In this document: piece by piece, positions 9,257 to 17,479 of the stretch
How positions within the stretch are numbered: the stretch's first letter is position 1
Layout: each line of letters begins with the position of its first letter
Assembly (NCBI RefSeq): GCF_000687715.1
Contig: NZ_JHXD01000002.1
Span: 248,001-312,000, forward strand
Source of the DNA: Xylanibacter ruminicola Ga6B6
GTDB lineage: Bacteria; Bacteroidota; Bacteroidia; Bacteroidales; Bacteroidaceae
DNA: 64,000 nucleotides
Direction: 5' to 3'
Position numbers and translations under genes: made by a program
The notes under the pieces: model-generated
The model's database searches: none
What the model was told of the DNA's origin: nothing
What the model saw: the letters and a program-made list of their open reading frames with translations, nothing else

Positions 9257-9271
9257 TGGTGGTCTTTTTTT
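9241..9271. terminator. Bidirectional terminator embedded in two overlapping 3' ends
   Basis: GACCATCACT (9241-9250) pairs with AGTGGTGGTC (9255-9264) around TTAT, with one wobble. A run of seven T follows on the plus strand and a T6 run on the minus strand. The hairpin contains the last codons of both the GH3 gene and the convergent gene. Confidence 0.85.
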
Positions 9272-10538
9272 GACGTAACAAAAGTGTGGTGGTGATAATC
9301 ATAAACAGGGCTACAAAGCCTGCAATCACGTAGAACCAGTAATCAACAACAGGTTTCTCCTTGATTTTCTCCCAAATCTCACGAAGCACTTCCTGACGGT
9401 CGCCACTGTCGCGTAGATAGCTGCAACGGCTGATGACGTCCTTGGTGGGATACATCACGCTATCTACATGAACGGCGGTTGCTTCGGGGCCAAAGAAATA
9501 ACTCAGATCGATGGCAGGAAGACTGTCGTTGGTAACAGCTTGCAATATCTCGGGTGTGCCGATGGCCGAGCTGTAGCCTGTTTCTTCCATACACAGCAGG
9601 GCTATATCGGGGCGGCACAGGAAGTTTATCCAGAGACTGGCGGCCTTGATATTCTTACAGGTGGTGGGAATCACCCAGCAGTCGGCCCAGCAGTCGCTAC
9701 CCTCGATGGGTACAATATACTGCAGGTTGGTGTTGTCGCCTGCCTCGTCGATAGCCCATCTGGCATCGCCGTTCCAGGTTACACTCATCCAGTCCTTGCC
9801 GGCTGACATCAGGCGCTTGTCGTCCTCTACATCAAAACCCTTCATCTGTGGACGGGCTGTCTCCAACAGGTCCTCGACAATAGCGATGTTGCGGTTGGTG
9901 AGATAGGCAGCCAGCAGGTTACGGTTGGCTACGCCCGACTTGATGTCATCGTAGAATGCGTAGTTGATAAACACGTTATAGATATCGCTGAACGAGTCTT
10001 TCATAATCACCTTGCCACGGTATTTCGAGTCGAACAGGAATGCCCAGCTATTTACCTCCTCGGGTTTTACAAACTTGGTATTGATGAGTACGCCTGTGTT
10101 ACCCCATAGATAGCCTACTGTGTAATCCTTGGCGGTGATGCCCTGCGCTTCGCCGATATGCTGTAGCATGTTATCGATGAAGGGTGAGGTGCCATGCAGG
10201 TAGTTAGGAATGCCTTGGGCCACGAAACTGGTGTCGATAGGGGTGAGCATCTTGTGTTTCATCATGCGTTCGGCCAGATATTCGGGTGGACAGAATACAT
10301 CCACCTCTGTCTGCTGGTCCTTAATCATGTCGAAACACTCCTCAGGGTAGTCGTAGGTTACGTAGCTTACCTTGATAGGCTGGCCTGTAACCTGCTGGTA
10401 CCATTTCTCAAACTTCTCTATAACGCCTACACCAATGTAGTCGCCCCAGTTATATACCTTCAGTATCTGTTGACGGTCCTGTGCCTGTATGGCCAGACTG
10501 CAACACAAGGCAAGAATAGCAGTTGCTAGCCGTTTCAT
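9246..10538 (-). CDS. PotD-like periplasmic binding protein with C-terminal membrane anchor
   Basis: The 430 residues begin with a signal peptide (1-19, ending IQAQ), then a type II solute-binding fold with spermidine/putrescine-family signatures: LKVYNWGDYIG near the start, VDVFCPP, YLWGNTGVLINT, and WNGDARWAIDE in the hinge/ligand region. Unlike soluble PotD it ends in a transmembrane helix (about 401-421) with a basic tail, so it would be tethered in the inner membrane facing the periplasm. No potABC permease or ATPase genes are nearby. It starts 17 bp after the HTCS gene and so is probably co-transcribed with it. This could be an accessory ligand sensor or a stray transporter component. 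The polyamine assignment rests on family resemblance only. Confidence 0.75.
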   Translation of the reverse strand: MKRLATAILALCCSLAIQAQDRQQILKVYNWGDYIGVGVIEKFEKWYQQVTGQPIKVSYVTYDYPEECFDMIKDQQTEVDVFCPPEYLAERMMKHKMLTPIDTSFVAQGIPNYLHGTSPFIDNMLQHIGEAQGITAKDYTVGYLWGNTGVLINTKFVKPEEVNSWAFLFDSKYRGKVIMKDSFSDIYNVFINYAFYDDIKSGVANRNLLAAYLTNRNIAIVEDLLETARPQMKGFDVEDDKRLMSAGKDWMSVTWNGDARWAIDEAGDNTNLQYIVPIEGSDCWADCWVIPTTCKNIKAASLWINFLCRPDIALLCMEETGYSSAIGTPEILQAVTNDSLPAIDLSYFFGPEATAVHVDSVMYPTKDVISRCSYLRDSGDRQEVLREIWEKIKEKPVVDYWFYVIAGFVALFMIITTTLLLRQKKTTTIK

Positions 10539-10555
10539 ATCGTTCCTTTTTTTGT

Positions 10556-13500
10556 TTAGCGCTCTTCGTGCTCCTTCATATAGTCGCGTGGCGACATACC
10601 GTAGAATTTCTTGAATACGGTAGAGAACGAGGCTGAGTTAGCAAATCCACATGCATACATCACCTCGGTAACGTTCATGCCTTGGTTGGCCAGCAGCTGG
10701 GCGGCCTTCTTCAGGCGGATATTGCGGATAAAGTCGTGAGGTGTCTGGCCGGTAAGGTCCTTCATCTTGCGATGCAGGTGTACACGGCTGATACCAACAG
10801 TATCGGCAATCATATCTACACTCAGGTCGGAGTTGTTCAGATTCTTGTTGATGCACTCCATGATGCGCTCCAGCAGCTTCTCGTCGGGCGACTTGAGCTC
10901 AATCTCGTCAATCTGTTCCTCCAGGCTGTCGTTGCGCTCGTACTTCAGGCGCAGCAGACGGTGCTTGTTAATGAGGTTCATGATGGTGCGGCGCAGAATC
11001 TCCATGTTGAATGGCTTAACGATATAGGCATCGGCACCAGTCTCCAGACTCTCCAGCTTGTCCTCGTCGCGGTTCTTAGCGGTGAGCAGTACCACTGGGA
11101 TAGAGTTGGTGTTAGGATTGGTTTTGATGCGGGTACACAGGGTGTTACCATCCATCTCGGGCATCATGATATCGCTCAGTACCAGGTCGGGCTTTGTGCG
11201 GATTACCTCGCCAAGTGCCTCGCGACCGTTGGTGCAGGCATGAATATCGTAATCCTTCGAGAGCTCGCTCTCAAGGTAGTTGCGAATCTCCTCATCGTCT
11301 TCGGCAATCACCAGGGTGAGCTTGCGGTTGCCAGGTGTCATCTCGCTCATCGGATTAATCAGCTCTGTCTCGGGCTCCTCTTCCAACAGCAGTTCGGGGG
11401 TGATGGTCTCGGCGGCCTCGGCAGCTTCGGCTTCGGTAATCATCTCGTCGGCATTCAGATGGCTGTTGCCCATTGGAATGGTAATCACAAACTCACAGCC
11501 CTTCTCCAGGTTGTGAACGGTAATGGTACCATGGTGCAGCTCAACCAGCGAGCGGGTAAGGTCGAGACCGATGCCAGTGCCCACATAACGGTCATTGAGC
11601 GTGGTGGGCGTCTGATAGAAGCGGTCGAAGATCTTATTCATCTTATCTTCGGGGATACCTTCGCCATTGTCGTAGATGGCGATGGTGGCCGATTCGTCAG
11701 TATGACTGATGCGGATACCTATCTCGCCACCGGTTGGGGTGTACTTGAAGGCATTCGAGAGGACATTCATAAGTACCTTATCGAAGTTCTGGCGATCTAT
11801 CCATACAGGAATTTTTTCGCTATCGTGTTCGTAGATAAACTTAATCTTCTTGGTCTTGGCCTGATTATCAAACAGGTCGTAGATATCCTTGGCAAAGCTT
11901 ACCAGGTTGGTCTCACGCATTCGCATCTGCATTTGACCCTTGTCGATCTTTCGCAGGTCCATCATCTGGTTTATCAGACTGAGAATACGCTCGGCATTAC
12001 GACGGATGGTTTCGTAAACGGCTTTGCGGCTGGGATCGTTGTCGTTCTTGATAAGCGAGAGCAACGGTGTGAGAATCAGCGTCATTGGGGTGCGGATCTC
12101 GTGACTCATGTTCATGAAGAAACGCAACTTGGCCTCGCCCATCTCTTCGGCATGGATATGGGCCTGGAGGCGCAGCTTATCCTGCTCCTTATGGCGACGG
12201 TAAACCAAATACTGCCATACAAACATACCGATAACCATAGCGTAGAAGAAATAAGCCCAAGCCGAGCGGTACCACGGACTGTGGATAACCACTGTGAACT
12301 CTCTTTCGGGTGTTTCTACGTTATTGCGCTCGGCCTTAACCCTGAAGCGGTAGGTGCCTTGTGGCAGGTGCGACAGGGTAAGCACGTTCTCGCCTGGCTG
12401 CAAGCGGTTGAATGGCTCGCCATTAATGCTATATAAATAAGATATGTGTTCAGGGTTCTCGTAGGTAAGGGTCGAGAACTGGATTGAGAACGTGTTATCG
12501 CTATAGCTGAGTTCGAAACGGTTGCTGGCAATAATGGTAGTATCGGTAACCAGATAACTGCCCGAATGGGTGGCGCGGCTTACCTGCTGACCATTGATAG
12601 AGAAGGAGGTGAGCTCAACCTCGGCCTCCCATTTGCTGGGAGCAATATGATGCGAGTCGAACCACGAGATACCTGCTGTACCACCCATGGTGAGGATGCC
12701 ATCGGGCGACATGAACGAGGCTCCATCGCTGAACTCGTTACTCTGGAGACCATCATCCACAAAGTAGTTCTGCCAGATTTCGGATTTAGGTGTGAAACAA
12801 CTCAGTCCGTGGTCGGTACCTATCCAAAGGCGGCCTTGCAGGTCGCGCTCGATGGTGGCGATACCATTATCCGACAAGCCATTGGCGCGGGTATATTGCT
12901 GGGTTTTGTGGGTACGCAGATCGTAGCGGAACAAACCCTCGTTGGTACCATACCACAGGTTATCATCGTATTCGCGGGTAATTCTTACAGGGGTGCTGTA
13001 GTTCAGACAGTTCATGCCAAAGGTGCTTGTCCAGCTGTTGGCGGGGATGTCGAGACAGCATAAGCCCATACTGGTGGATACATACAGACGTTTGCCATCG
13101 GGCGACAGTTGAACCTGCGATACATAATCGTTGGTAATGCAGTTCATCTTCCTGTTCTTATCAGCACCTGCCTTCATTTTGTAAATGGCCAGCACACGTC
13201 CGTCGTTGGGGTCCATCTTCACAATGCCATGTTTCATGGTACCCAACCACAGGTAGCCATCGTTGCCCACGGCTATGTCCATTACAATCAGGTTGGGATC
13301 CTGTGGGAATGGTACACGGTGATACTGGAAGGTGACAGGATCAACCCAGCCAATACCTTCGCGGTAGGTTCCTAACCAGATACGTCCCTTCTGGTCTTCG
13401 GCCAGCGATACGATGACTGATGGATACTGATCTTTGAGGTGCTTAGAGGCCTGGGAATAGAAATCGTAGCAGTAAAGCCCGTCCTTATCGGTACCCACCC

Positions 13501-14560
13501 ATACACGTTTCTTGCTATCCAGGATAACGCTGACTACACAGGCCGTACCTAATATATTATGGGCACCAAGCTTATGTCCCATGTAGTGGAAGCCCTTAAA
13601 GCTGATGGGCTGCATAAAGATGCCCTTCTGTAATAATCCGAACCACAGGTTACCGCTCTTGTCCTCGGTAATAGAGTAAACCTTACTCATAGGAAGGTTA
13701 ACCTCGAGTGAGAAGAACGGGTTATCAATCAGTTCGGGCTTGCGGGGATTATAGAGGGCTATACCCTGACCATCGTAACCAATCACAATGTTACCATCGT
13801 GGGCACGGAAGAGCGATGATACGGCTTTTGTACCTGTTTCGGCAATGTGAACGAACGTGTCACCCTGCATTCTGAATACACCGCAGTTGGTACTACCGGC
13901 ATAGATGATGCCATCGGCACCTTCGCAGAGGCATGAGAATACCACGCTGGGCAGGTTCTGCATATGGCGCTTGACGGTCTTGCCGTTGTATGAGATGAGG
14001 CCCATGTGCTCTGTAACAATCCACAGGGTACCTGTACGGTCCTCAATCATACTGTTAACGGTGTGTATGGTCGCCAAAGGTCCCTTCTCCTGATAGGCTG
14101 TCTTCTGATCCTTGAACTTCAGGATACCTAAGCCAGAGGTTCCCACCAGTACGTCGCCATTGGCACGCTCCAGGAAGCAGTTGGGGTAACTGTGACCGGC
14201 GTTGCCGTTCTTGTCGTACATGGTGACATTATGGAATTTGGTGCCGTCCCACGTTTGCAGGGCGCCATACATACCAAAATAAAATAAGCCTTTGCGATCT
14301 TGCATCATACTGTTCACGTAGTTGCTCGCCAGTGAACTGTCGTGCTCGTTCTCTTTCTTGAATACGCGGAACTGATAACCATCGTAGCGATTGATACCGT
14401 TACGGGTGGTTGTCCAGATGAATCCCTCGTTATCAAGATATACTTGTGTTACAAAGCTGCTTGATAATTGATGATCGGTAGTGAAGAACTTTCCCCTTTG
14501 GGCGAAAGCACTCAACGAGAGAAGTGAAGTAGCTAGAGTCAGTATATACTTAACTTTCAT
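10556..14560 (-). CDS. xynR: Hybrid two-component system regulator (HTCS), likely xylan sensor
   Basis: A single 1334-residue polypeptide joins a full two-component pathway. It has a signal peptide (1-20), a periplasmic double beta-propeller of Reg_prop repeats (about 25-640; many LWIGT/IWLGT motifs), a Y_Y_Y domain (about 690-760) and one transmembrane helix (about 766-787). The cytoplasmic part has HisKA with H820 in MSHEIRTP, HATPase_c with DNGEGIP and GTGIGL, a receiver with D1130 in LVLSDIMMPEMDG, and an AraC-type helix-turn-helix (about 1235-1330). HTCS proteins bind oligosaccharides in the periplasm and activate the neighbouring utilisation genes. Its place between the GH3 and GH115 genes points to xylan. 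The symbol follows the Prevotella xylan regulator by position and architecture. It has its own promoter at 14614-14645. Confidence 0.92.
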   Translation of the reverse strand: MKVKYILTLATSLLSLSAFAQRGKFFTTDHQLSSSFVTQVYLDNEGFIWTTTRNGINRYDGYQFRVFKKENEHDSSLASNYVNSMMQDRKGLFYFGMYGALQTWDGTKFHNVTMYDKNGNAGHSYPNCFLERANGDVLVGTSGLGILKFKDQKTAYQEKGPLATIHTVNSMIEDRTGTLWIVTEHMGLISYNGKTVKRHMQNLPSVVFSCLCEGADGIIYAGSTNCGVFRMQGDTFVHIAETGTKAVSSLFRAHDGNIVIGYDGQGIALYNPRKPELIDNPFFSLEVNLPMSKVYSITEDKSGNLWFGLLQKGIFMQPISFKGFHYMGHKLGAHNILGTACVVSVILDSKKRVWVGTDKDGLYCYDFYSQASKHLKDQYPSVIVSLAEDQKGRIWLGTYREGIGWVDPVTFQYHRVPFPQDPNLIVMDIAVGNDGYLWLGTMKHGIVKMDPNDGRVLAIYKMKAGADKNRKMNCITNDYVSQVQLSPDGKRLYVSTSMGLCCLDIPANSWTSTFGMNCLNYSTPVRITREYDDNLWYGTNEGLFRYDLRTHKTQQYTRANGLSDNGIATIERDLQGRLWIGTDHGLSCFTPKSEIWQNYFVDDGLQSNEFSDGASFMSPDGILTMGGTAGISWFDSHHIAPSKWEAEVELTSFSINGQQVSRATHSGSYLVTDTTIIASNRFELSYSDNTFSIQFSTLTYENPEHISYLYSINGEPFNRLQPGENVLTLSHLPQGTYRFRVKAERNNVETPEREFTVVIHSPWYRSAWAYFFYAMVIGMFVWQYLVYRRHKEQDKLRLQAHIHAEEMGEAKLRFFMNMSHEIRTPMTLILTPLLSLIKNDNDPSRKAVYETIRRNAERILSLINQMMDLRKIDKGQMQMRMRETNLVSFAKDIYDLFDNQAKTKKIKFIYEHDSEKIPVWIDRQNFDKVLMNVLSNAFKYTPTGGEIGIRISHTDESATIAIYDNGEGIPEDKMNKIFDRFYQTPTTLNDRYVGTGIGLDLTRSLVELHHGTITVHNLEKGCEFVITIPMGNSHLNADEMITEAEAAEAAETITPELLLEEEPETELINPMSEMTPGNRKLTLVIAEDDEEIRNYLESELSKDYDIHACTNGREALGEVIRTKPDLVLSDIMMPEMDGNTLCTRIKTNPNTNSIPVVLLTAKNRDEDKLESLETGADAYIVKPFNMEILRRTIMNLINKHRLLRLKYERNDSLEEQIDEIELKSPDEKLLERIMECINKNLNNSDLSVDMIADTVGISRVHLHRKMKDLTGQTPHDFIRNIRLKKAAQLLANQGMNVTEVMYACGFANSASFSTVFKKFYGMSPRDYMKEHEER

Positions 14561-14613
14561 TGTTTTGTTAGTAATTAAATGGCTGCGTTAGTCGTTTTAT
14601 TGTTTATATGTTG

Positions 14614-14645
14614 CAAAGATAGTGCATTTCTCGTGATGTAACAAA
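14614..14645 (-). promoter_or_regulatory. Promoter of the HTCS gene
   Basis: On the minus strand, TTTG (14642-14645), a 20-bp spacer, then TATCTTTG (14614-14621): a full Bacteroidota promoter with both elements. The shared operator at 14650-14678 lies just upstream of this -33 element, 28 bp from the -7, in the opposite orientation, so autoregulation is possible. Confidence 0.75.
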
Positions 14646-14649
14646 CAAA

Positions 14650-14715
14650 TGTTACAAATATTAAAGTTTTTGATACATTTAATGTGGTTTTACTCCCAAA
14701 AATGCCCTATCTTTG
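14650..14715 (+). promoter_or_regulatory. HTCS-type operator and promoter of the GH115 gene
   Basis: Operator 14650-14678 reads TGTTAC-N7-AAAG-N4-TGATAC, then AT: the consensus form. A 29-bp gap leads to TATCTTTG at 14708-14715. No -33 TTTG is present. An extra inverted half-site (GTAACA, 14638-14643) lies just upstream. Confidence 0.8.
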
Positions 14716-14748
14716 CGCAAAATTATATAATTTGTAACATTCGTAGTG

Positions 14749-17238
14749 ATGAATAAAAGACTAATTTTGTTGAAGACATTGGCATTTTTGGTGTGCGTAA
14801 CAGCTGTCTCTCAGTTGAAGGCGGCCAGCCAATTTGTGTCGTTCCTGCCAGAGGCTGATGCCTTGCAGTTGAAGAACCTGACTGTTGGCTTGAGTCAGAA
14901 AGAGCATAGTTGTGTGCAGCTGGCAGCCAAAAATCTCTTGGTGGATTTTGAGAAAGTAACGGGGCAGAAAGCATCGCTCTCGGAGGGTGCCGCCGAGGTG
15001 CTGGTTGGTACGGTGGGGTGTAACCCGCAGATTGACCAATGGGTGAAGCAGGGTGTGCTGCCTGGTTTGAAGGGTAAGACCGAGAAGTATATCATTAAGA
15101 CCATCGGCAGTCAGCTGGTGATTGCCGGTAGTGATAAGCGTGGTACGGTATATGGAATCTATGAGCTGTCGAAGCAGATAGGTGTGTCGCCATGGTATTA
15201 TTGGGCCGACGTACCAGTAGAGAAGCATGCTGCTATATATATTAAGAAAGGTGAGTATACCGACGGCGAGCCTGCTGTTCGCTATCGTGGCTTATTCCTG
15301 AATGATGAGGCGCCTTGCTTGACTACATGGGTAAAGAATACTTTTGATACCAATTATGGTGGTCATCAGTTCTACGAAAAGGTGTTTGAGCTGATTCTGC
15401 GTCTGAAAGGTAACTACCTGTGGCCAGCCATGTGGGGATGGGCTTTCTATGCCGATGATCCTGAGAACCTGAAGACAGCCGATAGGATGGGTGTGATGAT
15501 GGGTACGTCGCATCACGAGCCTATGGCACGTAACCACCAGGAGTATGCCCGCCATCGTAAAGAGTGGGGTGCTTGGAACTATTCTACGAATAAAGATAAT
15601 CTGGATCGCTTCTTCCGTGAGGGTATCGAGCGTATGAAGAATACCGACGACATTGTGACCATTGGTATGCGTGGCGATGGCGATGAAGCTATGGGTAACG
15701 GTACCGATACACGTTTGCTCGAGGAGATTATCAACAACCAACGTCGTATTATTAAAGAGGTGACCAAGCGCCCGGCAAAGGAAACACCTCAGATCTGGGC
15801 CTTATACAAAGAGGTGCAGGATTATTATGATGCCGGTTTGCGTGTGCCCGATGATGTGACCATTCTGCTTTGTGATGATAACTGGGGTAATGTGCGCCGT
15901 ATTCCTACTGCCGAAGAAAAGAAACGCAAAGGCGGTTGGGGACTGTATTACCATGTGGATTATGTGGGTGCGCCTCGTAACTCAAAGTGGATCAATGTGA
16001 CGCCCATCCAAAATATGTGGGAGCAGTTGCAGCTGGCCTATAACGGTGGTATCCAGAAGTTGTGGATACTGAACGTGGGCGATCTGAAGCCGATGGAGTA
16101 TCCTATCCAGTTGTTTATGGATATGGCTTGGGATCCTGCTAAGTATCAGGTTGACAATCTGTTGGATCATACCCGTGATTTCTGTGCCGAAAGCTTTGGT
16201 GAGACGCATGCTGATGAGGCTGCATCAATCCTGAACCTGGTTTGCAAGTATAACGGACGTATCACCTCGGAGATGTTGGATGCACGTACCTATACCTGTG
16301 ACGAGTTTGAACGTGTGGTAAACGAGTACAAGGCCTTGGAAACCCGTGCGTTGCGTTTGTTTTTAGAGTTGAAACCTGAGTGTCAGGATGCTTATCGTCA
16401 GCTTGTACTCTTCCCTGTACAGGCTATGGGGAATATCTATGAGATGTATTATGCACAGGCCATGAACCTGCAGCTGGCTAAGAATCATGATCCAGAAGCC
16501 AACGAGTGGGCCGACCGCTGTCGTCAGGCTTTTAAACGCGATTCGTTGCTGTGTAACTATTATAATAAGGTGATGGCCCGCGGTAAGTGGGATGGCATGA
16601 TGATCCAGAAACATATCAGCTATCGCACATGGAACGATAACTTCCGTGCCGATGTTTGTCCACGTCTGGTTGAGGTGCCCACCCCTGTCAGCGGACCGGT
16701 ATTCTCGCCAAGCGATGGTTATATCAGCATAGAGGCTGAGCATACCTATAGTCGTGAGGATGCTAAAAATGCTACTTGGACGGTGATTCCTTATATGGGT
16801 CGTACGTTGAGTGGCATCTCGCTGATGCCTTATACTGCTTCTACCGATCAGGCCAAACTGACTTATCAGTTCAAGGCTGCTGATGTAAAGACGGTAAAGG
16901 TGCATGTGGTGACAAAATCAACTCTCGACTTCCTGGATAAGGGTGGCTTGATTTACGACGTGGCTATCGATGGCAAGCAGCCCGTGGCTGTGAACTTTAA
17001 TAAAGACCTGAACGAGAAGCCTGAGAATATTTACACGGTTTACTACCCAACGATTGCCAAGCGTGTGGTTGAGATGGTAGTGGAGTTGCCAGTTGATGCC
17101 AATGAGAAGGTACACACACTGACCCTCCATCCTCAGGATCCGGGCATCGTTTTCGAGAAGATTGTGATTGATCTGGGTGGTTATCAGTCGCAGTATCTGT
17201 TCGGTAAAGAGTCACAAAAAGCGTACAATTTACAATAA
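14749..17238 (+). CDS. GH115 alpha-1,2-glucuronidase
   Basis: The 829-residue protein (ATG at 14749 preferred over a GTG one codon earlier) has a signal peptide (to about residue 25, ending LKAAS) and an N-terminal alpha/beta domain with the family strand SDKRGTVYGIYELSKQ. The catalytic barrel carries LRLKGNYLWPAMWG, TSHHEPM, IGMRGDGDEAM and LCDDNWGN, followed by helical and C-terminal beta domains (YISIEAEHTY onward). GH115 enzymes remove (4-O-methyl-)glucuronic acid from internal and terminal xylosyl units of glucuronoxylan. The length is usual for Bacteroides and Prevotella members. It is transcribed divergently from the HTCS gene with its own operator-promoter, and no gene follows on the strand before the susC promoter. 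Confidence 0.92.
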   Translation: MNKRLILLKTLAFLVCVTAVSQLKAASQFVSFLPEADALQLKNLTVGLSQKEHSCVQLAAKNLLVDFEKVTGQKASLSEGAAEVLVGTVGCNPQIDQWVKQGVLPGLKGKTEKYIIKTIGSQLVIAGSDKRGTVYGIYELSKQIGVSPWYYWADVPVEKHAAIYIKKGEYTDGEPAVRYRGLFLNDEAPCLTTWVKNTFDTNYGGHQFYEKVFELILRLKGNYLWPAMWGWAFYADDPENLKTADRMGVMMGTSHHEPMARNHQEYARHRKEWGAWNYSTNKDNLDRFFREGIERMKNTDDIVTIGMRGDGDEAMGNGTDTRLLEEIINNQRRIIKEVTKRPAKETPQIWALYKEVQDYYDAGLRVPDDVTILLCDDNWGNVRRIPTAEEKKRKGGWGLYYHVDYVGAPRNSKWINVTPIQNMWEQLQLAYNGGIQKLWILNVGDLKPMEYPIQLFMDMAWDPAKYQVDNLLDHTRDFCAESFGETHADEAASILNLVCKYNGRITSEMLDARTYTCDEFERVVNEYKALETRALRLFLELKPECQDAYRQLVLFPVQAMGNIYEMYYAQAMNLQLAKNHDPEANEWADRCRQAFKRDSLLCNYYNKVMARGKWDGMMIQKHISYRTWNDNFRADVCPRLVEVPTPVSGPVFSPSDGYISIEAEHTYSREDAKNATWTVIPYMGRTLSGISLMPYTASTDQAKLTYQFKAADVKTVKVHVVTKSTLDFLDKGGLIYDVAIDGKQPVAVNFNKDLNEKPENIYTVYYPTIAKRVVEMVVELPVDANEKVHTLTLHPQDPGIVFEKIVIDLGGYQSQYLFGKESQKAYNLQ

Positions 17239-17272
17239 AAACTAACTCTATATTATTAGTTTTCTTTGTTTT

Positions 17273-17380
17273 CTGTAACACGGACTTTATATTTTGTAAC
17301 ATTTTTCTTTAATTGTTACTGAATATAAAGTTTGTGTTTCTTCTTTTTAAACCTTTTTTTACTTAAAATATGTACTTTTG
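17273..17380 (+). promoter_or_regulatory. Double head-to-head HTCS-type operator and promoter of the susC operon
   Basis: The plus-strand operator 17314-17342 (TGTTAC-N7-AAAG-N4-TGTTTC) ends 30 bp before TACTTTTG (17373-17380). A second copy in the opposite orientation occupies 17273-17301: on the minus strand, TGTTAC (17296-17301)-N7-AAAG-N4-TGTTAC (17275-17280). Together they form a dyad centred at 17307.5 whose outer 10-bp arms are perfect (17284-17293 and 17322-17331). The operon leader is about 90 nt. Confidence 0.8.
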
Positions 17381-17479
17381 CGGCCGTTTTAGTCTGTAAG
17401 TCGAAAAAGTATGTAGAATCAAAACAAGTTTTTTTATCTCAATTAACTATAGTCAAATTATGTATCAAAATCAATCAAA

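Noticed and set aside
9276-9281. GTAACA half-site near the end of the potD-like gene
   Set aside because: Single half-site in coding sequence without AAAG at the right spacing and without a promoter; expected by chance.
10682-12436. 584-codon open frame antisense to the HTCS gene
   Set aside because: It lies wholly inside the kinase/receiver coding region; its composition mirrors the opposite strand and it shows no family motifs.
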